37,050 bases of DNA. It comes from Thermoplasmatota archaeon (lineage in GTDB: Archaea > Thermoplasmatota > Thermoplasmata > Thermoplasmatales > Thermoplasmataceae). The position numbers were made by a program, and so were the translations under genes. Positions 22,806-30,094 of this stretch are shown piece by piece. The stretch spans positions 1 through 37,050 of the forward strand of contig JAMDBT010000017.1 of the NCBI GenBank assembly GCA_023487205.1, read 5' to 3'. Within the stretch, counting starts at the first letter, position 1. The number at the start of each line of letters is the position of its first letter. The notes under the pieces are model-generated. The model did not search any database. It saw only the letters and a list, made by a program, of their open reading frames with translations, and was not told the DNA's origin.

Positions 22806-23369
22806 TTACCTGGCTGACGCAGAGATCCTCTCAATCTCTTCCTTCTTGTTCACGGCGTATGATGCTCCCTCGTTTTTCGCCCCGTTTATTAACTCGTCCG
22901 CAAGACAGTCGGCAATCGGCTTCTTGCTCTTGTATGAAGCGTTGGTCACACCCATGGCAATATTCCTGAGCGCCACGTCGAGACGCCTGCTGGGAGACAC
23001 GTCGACTGCCTTAGGCACTGCGATTCCGCCGTACTTCAGCCTTGTGACCTCTTCCCTGGGGGCTGCATTCTCGATTGCGTTGACCAGAACCTGTACGGGA
23101 TTCTCCTTGGTCTTGTGTGAAATCTTCTCGAAGGCTTCTCTCATTACCCGATAAGCACTGTACTTCTTTCCAGTCCACTTCTCGCTCCTCATGAGCTTGT
23201 TAAGGAGCCTCTCCAGGGTGTTCATGTTTCTCTTGCCTGCAGAATAGCTGGAATATCTTCCGCCAGTGTGGAGATTCATTGCCCCAGTCAGGTTGATGTA
23301 TTTGGTGAGGCTCTGATCGTGTACAATCACCTCGTTTATGGGATATAATCCGAATATCTTCTGTTCCAT
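22806..23369 (-). CDS. rps7: Small ribosomal subunit protein uS7
   Basis: Primary 16S rRNA-binding protein that nucleates the head of the 30S subunit. The archaeal form is recognised by its N-terminal extension, [20 protein letters not shown], then [59 protein letters not shown] and the basic C-terminus. Length is 187. The ATG overlaps the stop of uS12 by one base (TAATG), so the two are translationally coupled. In many archaea this pair is followed by elongation factor genes; here a convergent CopD-like gene follows and no elongation factor gene is near. Confidence 0.97.
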   Translation of the reverse strand: MEQKIFGLYPINEVIVHDQSLTKYINLTGAMNLHTGGRYSSYSAGKRNMNTLERLLNKLMRSEKWTGKKYSAYRVMREAFEKISHKTKENPVQVLVNAIENAAPREEVTRLKYGGIAVPKAVDVSPSRRLDVALRNIAMGVTNASYKSKKPIADCLADELINGAKNEGASYAVNKKEEIERISASAR

Positions 23370-23797
23370 TATCTGACCGCCTTCTCCTTTCTGCCGGTAA
23401 CTAGTTCCCTGAGCGAGATTCCGTTGACCTTGACCACTTTGTACCTGACTCCGGGAATGTCTCCCTTGCTTCGACCCATTCTTCCGCCTATGCCTTCCAC
23501 AATGACTTCGTCGTGTTCGTCAATGTAGTTTATCGCCCCGTCGCCGGGAGCAAATGCGGTGATTTGCCTGCCGTTCTTTATGAGCTGAATCTTTACACAT
23601 TTCCTTATGGCAGAATTTGGCTGTTTCGCTTCAATGCCAATCTTTTCAATTACTATTCCCTTTGCCTGCGGAGATCCTTCCAGGGGATCACTTTTTTTCT
23701 TTAGCTGCAGGACCCGTCTCTTATAATCTCGATCTGACCACTTGTACTTCTTCCTGGAATTGACCAGATTTGACCCTGCATTTTCTCCGTTTCCCAA
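23369..23797 (-). CDS. rps12: Small ribosomal subunit protein uS12
   Basis: Decoding-centre ribosomal protein of 142 residues. Its signature is [15 protein letters not shown], containing the PNSA loop that contacts the decoding site, then [17 protein letters not shown] and [17 protein letters not shown]. The start is a TTG at 23797: no in-frame ATG exists before the conserved core. GGTGAT (23801-23806 on the minus strand), which matches the expected 16S 3' end, lies three bases upstream of that TTG. A TATA-like CCTTAAATATT (23844-23854) lies farther up, giving a short leader of about 25 bases. First gene of the uS12-uS7 pair. The usual upstream partners (L30e, NusA, RNA polymerase subunits) are absent. 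Confidence 0.97.
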   Translation of the reverse strand: MGNGENAGSNLVNSRKKYKWSDRDYKRRVLQLKKKSDPLEGSPQAKGIVIEKIGIEAKQPNSAIRKCVKIQLIKNGRQITAFAPGDGAINYIDEHDEVIVEGIGGRMGRSKGDIPGVRYKVVKVNGISLRELVTGRKEKAVR

Positions 23798-23800
23798 CAG

Positions 23801-23854
23801 ATCACCTTAAATCTTGACGATGCGGGCACCTGATTGGAACTGCAATATTTAAGG
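23801..23854 (-). promoter_or_regulatory. Promoter and Shine-Dalgarno of the uS12-uS7 operon
   Basis: CCTTAAATATT (23844-23854, minus) is a TATA-like box; GGTGAT (23801-23806) is a Shine-Dalgarno match just before TTG 23797. This is a leadered transcript, in contrast to most first genes here. Confidence 0.55.
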
Positions 23855-23872
23855 TATCGTGCATGAACGGGG

Positions 23873-24226
23873 TCAATGGGCATGGTCTCCGGGGTTGTGC
23901 GTAGCATGTTGGAGCCTGCTCAGGTTGCCAGCAACAAAGGCTTTCAGCGCCTGATCCACGGTCATGGACGGGGCAAGGAAGGCCTCTGCCTTTCCGCTAA
24001 GATAATCGACCGCGTGGGGACCGGCTCCTGAAACGATCAGAACGGTTGCTCCCCGATCGAGAGCAGATCTGATCATGATCAACCCCCTCGCGGAAGCCGC
24101 ATTCATGGCGGGATTGGGATATCTATCCAACAGCACTGAACTGGGATCGGTTTCGTATATGCAGACTTGAAGCGCTTCGCCCGGGCCGGATACGATCCCG
24201 TTTGTTTCAGGAATTGCGACCTTCAT
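23873..24226 (-). CDS. NifB/NifX-like dinitrogenase iron-molybdenum cofactor family protein
   Basis: Single-domain protein of 117 residues of the Nitro_FeMo-Co family, an RNase H-like fold that in NifX/NafY binds FeMo-cofactor precursors. Family features are MKVAIPETNGIVSGPGEA, where the usual N-terminal strand begins, ALDRGATVLIVSGAGPHAVDYL, and SMTVDQALKAFVAGNL near the end. The C-terminus is His-rich (ATHNPGDHAH), which might bind a metal. Many archaea without nitrogenase carry such proteins, and no nif gene is present here, so nitrogen fixation is not implied; a metal-cluster storage or delivery role is only inferred. A weak TATA-like GTGATTATC (24250-24258) is about 28 bases before the ATG. 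Confidence 0.85.
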   Translation of the reverse strand: MKVAIPETNGIVSGPGEALQVCIYETDPSSVLLDRYPNPAMNAASARGLIMIRSALDRGATVLIVSGAGPHAVDYLSGKAEAFLAPSMTVDQALKAFVAGNLSRLQHATHNPGDHAH

Positions 24227-24273
24227 GGGGACAGAATCGATCGGTCGAAGATAATCACGATCATTCTATTTGA

Positions 24274-25443
24274 TCACGCCTTGGAAACGATCTTGATAAC
24301 GTCTCCGTCAGAGAGCTGGTGGTCTCTGGCTACGACCATCCCGGTTCTGCAATCTATCGCCCGAATGAACCCCCTCCCTATCTCGGAGTGGACCTTGTAT
24401 GCCAAGTCTTCAGCAGTGCTCCCCTTCTCCATCAGGAAGGCATCCGGAAGTACGTTTCCCTCCTTGTCTGTCCATTTCTTTTCGTCATAGACTGGAAATA
24501 CCACAATGTACCTGAGACGATCCCTCACAATCTCTGCGAGAATGATCCTCAGCCTCTTCACCCAACTCCTGGAGAACACTGAATTGATCCGTTCGATGGC
24601 GTTTTTCTGGGGATCCGTTAGACTCCCAACGGGATCCAGAGAGGTGTCAGCATCCATGACCAATCCGGCCTTCTTGGCCCTGGAAGCCGCGAGCTCAAAA
24701 TCTGCACTGACGAAACGGGATTCCTCGCCTATTTTCGGAGGGTGATCTACGAGGTCCGCCTTGTTTCCCACAAGGATCACCGGTTTCACCAGCTCAAATG
24801 CTATCCTTGCAAAGTCTCCAAAATCCGTTTCGGTCCAGAGCGCCAGCTTCGCAGGAAACGGAGCCGATGCTAAGATCAGGTGGGTCTTTCCCTGAGTTAT
24901 CCCGAACGAACCGAGCTTCTCCTGAAGCGATTGAACCACGGGTTGCCCAGAAGAATCCGCTTTCCTGGAGAACTTTTCCCAACCGTTTCCCAGCATGCGC
25001 GAGAACCATGCCTGGAGTTCGTTCCGAACCATTGCGATCTCGCTTGTCCCGAGGTCCAGAGATTCTTCGAGGACGGATCCATCAAGACTGGTTCTCCCCG
25101 AGGCATCGAATACCAGGATAATAGCATCCGAGTCCCTGACGTTCTCCAGGAACTCGTTGCCCATTCCCTTGCCATGGCTGGCACCCTCTATGAGACCTGG
25201 AACATCAATAACCGTGATCGGTACGTACCTCTTCCCCGAATCACAGAAGCCTTCCCGGGGATTGCACTCCCCGCCGACCAGGGGATGCGGGCATTCCACC
25301 GGGAAGTACGTTATCCCCACGTTTGGCTTGGTCGTGGTAAAAGGATAATTCGCGATTTCAGCACTTGCCTCGGTGAGAGCGGAGAATATGGTGCTTTTTC
25401 CAACGTTCGGCTTGCCTATGAGACCTATCTTTGGGCTGGACAT
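24274..25443 (-). CDS. YchF/OBG-type GTP-binding protein with TGS domain
   Basis: Ribosome-associated P-loop NTPase of the Obg superfamily, archaeal branch near YchF. The G1 motif is GLIGKPNVGKST (about 6-17), the switch I region has NYPFTTTKPNVG, G3 is DVPGLIEGA and G4 is VGNKAD. The last about 70 residues form a TGS domain ending in HQLSDGDVIKIV. Length is 389. The frame is open 25 codons further upstream, but ATG 25443 sits directly before the G1 motif and 16 bases after the stop of the UPF0179 gene. It is the last gene of the operon asparaginase-G1P dehydrogenase-UPF0179-YchF. In this branch G4 is NKAD, so GTP binding is expected. Confidence 0.9.
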   Translation of the reverse strand: MSSPKIGLIGKPNVGKSTIFSALTEASAEIANYPFTTTKPNVGITYFPVECPHPLVGGECNPREGFCDSGKRYVPITVIDVPGLIEGASHGKGMGNEFLENVRDSDAIILVFDASGRTSLDGSVLEESLDLGTSEIAMVRNELQAWFSRMLGNGWEKFSRKADSSGQPVVQSLQEKLGSFGITQGKTHLILASAPFPAKLALWTETDFGDFARIAFELVKPVILVGNKADLVDHPPKIGEESRFVSADFELAASRAKKAGLVMDADTSLDPVGSLTDPQKNAIERINSVFSRSWVKRLRIILAEIVRDRLRYIVVFPVYDEKKWTDKEGNVLPDAFLMEKGSTAEDLAYKVHSEIGRGFIRAIDCRTGMVVARDHQLSDGDVIKIVSKA

Positions 25444-25459
25444 AATTCCCCCGGAAAGA

Positions 25460-25891
25460 TCACTTGAGCCTGACTTTCCTGATGTCCAATCCCTTCGGGC
25501 AGTCGAGTTTCTCTGCAAGTTCGCTTATAGTCGCCTTTACTCCCTGCCTCCTGTGCATAAGGTTGCATTCCTCGATGTTACTGCATGTAAATATGCCACA
25601 TTCCATGGATTTCAGGGTGATCTTGGACCCTTCCTGCAGTTTCTGGCTGTATTCCAGATTGGCAGTAAACTCTAGCTCCTCGACCTCTATGGCCCGCACT
25701 TTGTCCCCTTCATAAACACTGCAGGGGTGTTCCCGTTCTCTGACAGCCCCTATCCTGTAACTTCTGCCCGGCTCAAGATTGAAGCAAACGTTCTTTACCC
25801 CGCAAGGAGAACATTCCTTCAGAGGCTGAACAAACGTGAATTCGATTCCTTCCTTCGCCAGATCCATTCCTATTAAGCTGACCTTTGCCAT
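25460..25891 (-). CDS. UPF0179 family protein, cysteine-rich
   Basis: Archaea-specific UPF0179 protein of 143 residues with no established function. It has eight cysteines: three in ECSPCGVKNVC (27, 30, 36), one at 57 in HPCSVYEG, three in the ECGIFTCSNIEEC stretch (about 97-108) and one near 130. The pattern fits a metal or iron-sulfur site, which is inference from spacing only. A GAGGG Shine-Dalgarno lies before ATG 25891, and the gene follows the G1P dehydrogenase stop by 9 bases, so it is co-transcribed with a lipid backbone enzyme. Confidence 0.9.
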   Translation of the reverse strand: MAKVSLIGMDLAKEGIEFTFVQPLKECSPCGVKNVCFNLEPGRSYRIGAVREREHPCSVYEGDKVRAIEVEELEFTANLEYSQKLQEGSKITLKSMECGIFTCSNIEECNLMHRRQGVKATISELAEKLDCPKGLDIRKVRLK

Positions 25892-25900
25892 TGCAATCCC

Positions 25901-26959
25901 TCAGATGATGCCCGTTATCTCCAGTGCTCTTTCCGCAGCAGAATGACTCATGTCCGTATCGCCCAGTATTGTGAACCTCTCGGGCCGTATGCTGTGGGCT
26001 GTACTCAGTGCGTTGATTACGTCTTCGTCGCTCAGGCCGTAATCTTTTGCCTTGGTGGAGAGTTTTATTGATGAGAACGCACTTCTTATCTTTTCCCAGT
26101 TCCCCCCATGGAGGTACATGGAGACCACTGTTCCCATGGCGCAGTACTCCCCATGTATTGCACTTCCTTTCCCCTGAATCTCCAGGACATGGGAGAACAG
26201 ATGTTCACTACCGCTCGCAGGTCTGGAGGACGAGGCTATGGCCATGGCAGTTCCAGACGCAAGTATTTGCTTTGTCACCATCCATACGGAATCTTCCACT
26301 CCTGGGACAATCAGATTTATTTTTTCCAATAGCTCGTGTGAAGCGTACTCTGCAAGTGCGGCCGCACTGCTGCTGATTTCCTCTCCCTTGAGCCTGTTTG
26401 CAAGCTTCCAGTCCATCACCGCGGTTTCGTTTGAAATCACGTCTGCTGCTCCGGCTGCCAAGTACCTGAATGGAGCCTTCACCATCACTGACGTATCCGC
26501 TATTATTGCAATTGGCATTACTGCGGTCTCCGACAGTGACTGGTTTGGTTTCCTGATTGAAGCCCTCGGCGAAGCAATGCCGTCGTGGCTCGGAGAGGTC
26601 GGAACGCTCACGTATGGTATTTCAATATCAGCAGCGACCTTCTTGGTAATATCCACCTTCGAACCTCCGCCAACGCCCACAAGAATCCCCGGAGAGATTT
26701 CTCTAGCCCAGGTTTCCACTTTCTCCAGATTTTCGGTGGTTGCATTGCCGGTCTTGATCACTTCAGTCTCTATTCCGGAAGCACGCAGAGACGACTCAAC
26801 GGTCGCGCCGGCCAGATCATACGTGATGTTTCCCGTAATTATTCCTGCCTTCCTGGATTTGGAGTAGCGATCACATATTTCCGTTATATGCCCAAGAACG
26901 TTGTGCCCCACGAGGACCTCCCTGGGGAATTGCATGACCTTGAACTTCTCGAACTGCAT
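25901..26959 (-). CDS. egsA: sn-Glycerol-1-phosphate dehydrogenase
   Basis: Reduces dihydroxyacetone phosphate to sn-glycerol 1-phosphate with NAD(P)H, the step that sets the stereochemistry of archaeal membrane lipids. It belongs to the iron/zinc alcohol dehydrogenase-like fold: GILVGVGGGSKVDITKKVA (91-109) binds the nucleotide, VPTSPSHDGIASPRAS is the family signature, and the segment SGSEHLFSHVLEI followed by HGEYCAMG supplies metal-binding His residues. Length 352 is typical. A GGTGAT Shine-Dalgarno lies upstream of ATG 26959. The gene lies second in the asparaginase-led operon. Confidence 0.96.
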   Translation of the reverse strand: MQFEKFKVMQFPREVLVGHNVLGHITEICDRYSKSRKAGIITGNITYDLAGATVESSLRASGIETEVIKTGNATTENLEKVETWAREISPGILVGVGGGSKVDITKKVAADIEIPYVSVPTSPSHDGIASPRASIRKPNQSLSETAVMPIAIIADTSVMVKAPFRYLAAGAADVISNETAVMDWKLANRLKGEEISSSAAALAEYASHELLEKINLIVPGVEDSVWMVTKQILASGTAMAIASSSRPASGSEHLFSHVLEIQGKGSAIHGEYCAMGTVVSMYLHGGNWEKIRSAFSSIKLSTKAKDYGLSDEDVINALSTAHSIRPERFTILGDTDMSHSAAERALEITGII

Positions 26960-26983
26960 CAGAAATCACCATTGCCTGATGGC

Positions 26984-27850
26984 TTAATTAACATGTTCTC
27001 CCGCGTAGTACCCGACCGACATTTGCCTGTTGGCAAACCAGGCACTTTCCTTGCCGTTAACTGCAATAAGCCCGACGGGTGAGTTGAAATGTGAAATCTC
27101 CTCACGGAGCACGTCGACAAGGCTTGAGTCGCTAATCCTTTTGTAGGTTCGAAAACAGAGGGAGTTCCTGATTATATCTTCCCCGATCCCGGTAGCGACG
27201 ACGGCACCTTCTGATCCCACGTATATGCCCGCCCCTGGAATGGAGACGTCACCAACCCTTCCTCTGAGCATTGGATTGGCTCCGCCTGTGGAAACCGCCC
27301 CTGCAAATTTCCCTGATATCCTCGCGACCGCCCCGACGGTATCGACGGTTAGAAAACTCTCGATAGTCAGCCGATCCCTGAAATTGAGGATTCTGTCCTC
27401 CTTGTTGGAAGAGTCCTTCAGTTTTGCCATGGTCTGTTGTAAAGCGATTCTGGCCTTTTCTGTTTCAGGGTTGTATTCAGCGTGTCCCAATGTTCTGGCG
27501 AACCTGGTTGCGCCGTCGCCGCTTAGGATTACGTGAGGGCTTCTGTTCATGACGTCCACTGCGACAAGGACGGGATTCCTGACCTTCTCAATCGCTATGA
27601 CCGCGCCGAAGCTGCCGGGAATCATTACGGAGGCATCCATCTGTATGCTTCCGTCCAGCCTCATGTAGGAACCTGTTCCCGCATTGAACCTGGGATCGTC
27701 TTCCATTCTTACCACCGAATTTACCACCGATTTCAACGGGTCCCGGTCCAAGGAGGATTTTACAACGTCGTCAAGGAAAGAGTTCAGCGTTTGATCAGAA
27801 CCAACGCCGCCATGTGCCAGCAGAACATCCGTCATTATGGGTTGCGGCAT
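26984..27850 (-). CDS. Isoaspartyl peptidase / L-asparaginase (Ntn hydrolase)
   Basis: Plant-type asparaginase family, made as a precursor that cuts itself before a Thr to free the nucleophile. The cleavage site is VDTVGAVARISG with Thr 171 as new N-terminus. Other family blocks are DDPRFNAGTGSYMRLDGSIQMDAS (about 51-74) and SGKFAGAVSTGGANPMLRGRVGD, the substrate-binding part of the beta subunit. Length is 288. It hydrolyses isoaspartyl dipeptides and/or asparagine, and could help repair proteins damaged by heat and acid. First gene of an operon with G1P dehydrogenase. Met 6 (27835) is an alternative start. No clean TATA box was found at 24-28 bases from either. Confidence 0.92.
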   Translation of the reverse strand: MPQPIMTDVLLAHGGVGSDQTLNSFLDDVVKSSLDRDPLKSVVNSVVRMEDDPRFNAGTGSYMRLDGSIQMDASVMIPGSFGAVIAIEKVRNPVLVAVDVMNRSPHVILSGDGATRFARTLGHAEYNPETEKARIALQQTMAKLKDSSNKEDRILNFRDRLTIESFLTVDTVGAVARISGKFAGAVSTGGANPMLRGRVGDVSIPGAGIYVGSEGAVVATGIGEDIIRNSLCFRTYKRISDSSLVDVLREEISHFNSPVGLIAVNGKESAWFANRQMSVGYYAGEHVN

Positions 27851-27937
27851 ACCCTGTGAGTAGTTGATTTTTTGCCTGATTAAGATTCTGCACGTTCATT
27901 GCCGGTTCTGCTTCTGCGGCAAGCAAGTTTATATTGT

Positions 27938-27946
27938 TATATATGA
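27938..27946 (+). promoter_or_regulatory. TATA box of the gntR-DUF1648 operon
   Basis: TTATATATG is centred 25 bases before ATG 27967. A further AT-rich stretch lies just upstream. Regulators of this class often repress their own operon, so an operator may overlap here (inference). Confidence 0.5.
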
Positions 27947-27966
27947 TATAGAACAAGAGGAAGTTG

Positions 27967-28461
27967 ATGTCGGATGTGCAAGTGGGCAACAGACGGACAA
28001 ATTCTGTTTCTTACGGAAGGACTATTGGCACAGGAAGGAACTTGGGTCGCAGCATGAAGAACAATGAACTCCTGATCGCGATAGATCTGGCTTCCGAAGT
28101 CCCGATTTACAGGCAAATAGGAAACTGCATTGTCGGCCATATTGCGACTGGGAAGCTGGGGGAGGGCGACATTCTGCCTTCATCCAGGCGGCTTTCATCC
28201 CTCCTGGGAGTTAACTATCACACCGTAAACAAAGCATACGAAATCCTTTCCCGTGACGGGCTCATACATCAGGATCGCAGGAAGAAGATCACTGTCTCCG
28301 GCAGGAAGCTGGCCGGCACCAAGGAGATGGATTCCGACTGGATCCGCAGGCAGAAACTGCTTCTTTCTGAGGCGGTTTCCAATGGATTTGCCCGGGACAC
28401 CATTATGGATGGAATCGAGAAAATAATGGATTCTATCTCGCAGGCGGGCGATAACAAGTGA
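27967..28461 (+). CDS. GntR family transcriptional regulator (YtrA-like)
   Basis: Winged-helix repressor of the GntR family, YtrA-like type: PIYRQIGNCIVGHIATGKL, then GDILPSSRRLSSLLGVNYHTVNKAYEILSRDGLI (recognition helix around VNYHTVNKAYE) and a short C-terminal helical region with no large ligand domain. The DUF1648 membrane protein gene that follows overlaps by 4 bases (GTGA). This is the classic arrangement in which the regulator controls its neighbour. The start is uncertain: ATG 27967 has a TATA box 25 bases ahead and gives an atypical, basic 29-residue N-terminal extension; ATG 28054 starts close to the conserved domain but would leave an untranslated leader of about 87 bases. Signals and targets are unknown. 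Confidence 0.9.
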   Translation: MSDVQVGNRRTNSVSYGRTIGTGRNLGRSMKNNELLIAIDLASEVPIYRQIGNCIVGHIATGKLGEGDILPSSRRLSSLLGVNYHTVNKAYEILSRDGLIHQDRRKKITVSGRKLAGTKEMDSDWIRRQKLLLSEAVSNGFARDTIMDGIEKIMDSISQAGDNK

Positions 28462-29555
28462 TTCCTGCGTTGCTCGAATACATGGTGATATTCATACTTG
28501 TGTTCCTGGCAATAGCATTCGCGATGATCCCCTATCTGACCCCGCCCTACATACAGTTTGGGATAAGGTTACCGCAAAGCCTCGTGGATAGCGAAGGCGT
28601 AATTGACATCAGGAGAAAATACCGAAATTACTCCGTTCTTCTTTCTGCCATTATCATCGCATTATTCGTAATCCTGCTCCCCTATGTCGCTGTCGTCATG
28701 ATATCGACAGTCCCCCTGCTTGTCGTGCTGGCTGTGTTTTTCCTTTACTACTGGTTCCACCGAAAGGTTGCGGATTTGAAACGTTCTGTTCAGGACGAAC
28801 ACCAATATCCTGCTGCCTCGACTGCGGTCATTGGCGATATTCAGGAGAACGTAAATCGTCTGTGGCTTCTCGTTCCCTGGTTCGAGATCCTGATTTTCTT
28901 TGCGGTCGGCATTCTATATTATCCTTCTATCCCACAAACTTTCCCGACTCATTTCACCGTCAGCGGGACCCCTGATCAGTATGCAACAAAGTCGGTTCTT
29001 TCCGTATTTGGAATCCTCTTTTTCGCCGGGGTTCCAGTAGCTGTCCTGATCGAGACCATCTCTGTGCTTTCGCTGCGTGTAGCCCCGTTCCAGAATTCAA
29101 GGTCGCCCAGGAAGACAGCAAAACAGATGGCTGCTTTCAACTCAATTATCTTCTACGCCCTGCTGGGAATATTGCTTGTAATCGAGCTCAGCTTATTTCT
29201 GAGCATTTCAGTTACCTGGGGGATGCTTCCTTCATCTTACGGATTCGTCTCGATTCTGCCGGTAATTTTTGTCTTGCCGTTCATTCTGGCGATATCATTT
29301 AAAACTGGACAGACAGGATGGAAACTATTCCCGCAGGCAATTGAAACCCCTTCCGAAAAGAGCAGTCCTGATGATGACAGATTCTGGAAAGCCGGCGTTT
29401 TGTATTACAATAGAGAAGACCGGTCTCTGATTGTGCCCAAGCGGTTTGGCGTTGGATATACTTTCAATTTTGCGCATCCCGTCAGCTGGGTAGTTCTTGC
29501 TTTGCCCTTGATTGTTTTCGCCATCGTGTTTCTAATGGTTTCTAAAGTAGTCTGA
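28458..29555 (+). CDS. DUF1648/DUF5808 membrane protein
   Basis: Integral membrane protein of 365 residues with about eight helices. The central DUF1648 segment IPQTFPTHFTVSGTPDQYA (about 158-176) is flanked by helices, and the C-terminal DUF5808-type segment DDDRFWKAGVLYYN to PKRFGVGYTFNF is present. Bacterial relatives are regulated by a paired GntR/YtrA repressor and are linked to cell-envelope stress; that role is not shown for archaea. The start is GTG 28458, overlapping the gntR stop as GTGA. A 10-bp hairpin lies 69 bases after the stop. Confidence 0.9.
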   Translation: MIPALLEYMVIFILVFLAIAFAMIPYLTPPYIQFGIRLPQSLVDSEGVIDIRRKYRNYSVLLSAIIIALFVILLPYVAVVMISTVPLLVVLAVFFLYYWFHRKVADLKRSVQDEHQYPAASTAVIGDIQENVNRLWLLVPWFEILIFFAVGILYYPSIPQTFPTHFTVSGTPDQYATKSVLSVFGILFFAGVPVAVLIETISVLSLRVAPFQNSRSPRKTAKQMAAFNSIIFYALLGILLVIELSLFLSISVTWGMLPSSYGFVSILPVIFVLPFILAISFKTGQTGWKLFPQAIETPSEKSSPDDDRFWKAGVLYYNREDRSLIVPKRFGVGYTFNFAHPVSWVVLALPLIVFAIVFLMVSKVV

Positions 29556-29623
29556 CTTCTTGACGGTGGCTGATACGAACAATCCTGAGAAAAGCGGAAA
29601 ACATGATCAGGGAAATAAGAGAT

Positions 29624-29649
29624 TTCACGCACCAATCCCGGTGCGTGAA
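29624..29649. terminator. Strong 10-bp hairpin between convergent genes
   Basis: TTCACGCACC (29624-29633) and GGTGCGTGAA (29640-29649) form a perfect 10-bp stem with loop AATCCC. It is 69 bases after the DUF1648 stop and 9 bases from the SHOCT gene stop. No T-run follows on either strand. It may act as a 3' mRNA end or barrier for both genes, or be a protein-binding site. Confidence 0.5.
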
Positions 29650-29658
29650 TCCTGATGG

Positions 29659-30033
29659 TTACTCCTCGAGATTCTTCTTCATCGTCTGGAATTCCTCTTC
29701 AGAGATCTCGCCCTCAGCGTATCTTCTCTTCAATATATCAAGGGCCTTACGATCATCTTCATGAAACAGCCGGTGGCTTGGCTGGAAGACGCTGAGGAGG
29801 AAGTAAAGAAACACAAAGAGGAGCATGACGCCGATTGCCGCCATCATGGGCATGAAAATGAACCAGGCTCCTCCCCAGCCCATCATCCCGTTCCATCCAT
29901 ATCCAGTGGTATTTGTGTATGCATACTTTGGTCCGTACGCGTTCCAAAGCAGGCCAATGACTACCGAGACAATAGCAGCGATGAACACCAGCCCGATCAG
30001 TGTCCATAGCAGCTTTTCTGACTTCGTTGCCAT
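29659..30033 (-). CDS. SHOCT domain membrane protein (124 aa)
   Basis: Small membrane protein with helices at about 9-30 and 56-80 and a C-terminal SHOCT domain (about 95-122; ALDILKRRYAEGEISEEEFQTMKK), a short helical motif thought to aid oligomerisation or membrane protein assembly. The central stretch TNTTGYGWNGMMGWGGAW is Gly/Trp/Met-rich. ATG 30033 is chosen over an ATG four codons earlier since a TATA-like GTTAAGAAT (30055-30063) is centred 26 bases before it. The membrane winged-helix gene lies just upstream on the same strand. Function is unknown. Confidence 0.8.
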   Translation of the reverse strand: MATKSEKLLWTLIGLVFIAAIVSVVIGLLWNAYGPKYAYTNTTGYGWNGMMGWGGAWFIFMPMMAAIGVMLLFVFLYFLLSVFQPSHRLFHEDDRKALDILKRRYAEGEISEEEFQTMKKNLEE

Positions 30034-30054
30034 ACATATAACCATGGTGAAACG

Positions 30055-30063
30055 ATTCTTAAC
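30055..30063 (-). promoter_or_regulatory. TATA-like element of the SHOCT gene
   Basis: Minus-strand GTTAAGAAT is centred 26 bases before ATG 30033, so the SHOCT gene can be transcribed separately from its upstream neighbour. Confidence 0.45.
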
Positions 30064-30094
30064 GGATCGTGAGACATGTTTCAGAAAGCCGTGT

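Noticed and set aside
23873-24226. Evidence for nitrogen fixation
   Set aside because: The single NifX-like domain is widespread in archaea without nitrogenase, and no nif structural gene is in the window.
24880-25467. Plus-strand 195-codon frame antisense to the YchF-type gene
   Set aside because: The minus-strand GTPase motifs are unambiguous, and the antisense frame has no family features.
26238-26867. Plus-strand 209-codon frame antisense to the G1P dehydrogenase gene
   Set aside because: It lies entirely within a clearly conserved gene and reads as a low-complexity Ser/Ala-rich shadow.
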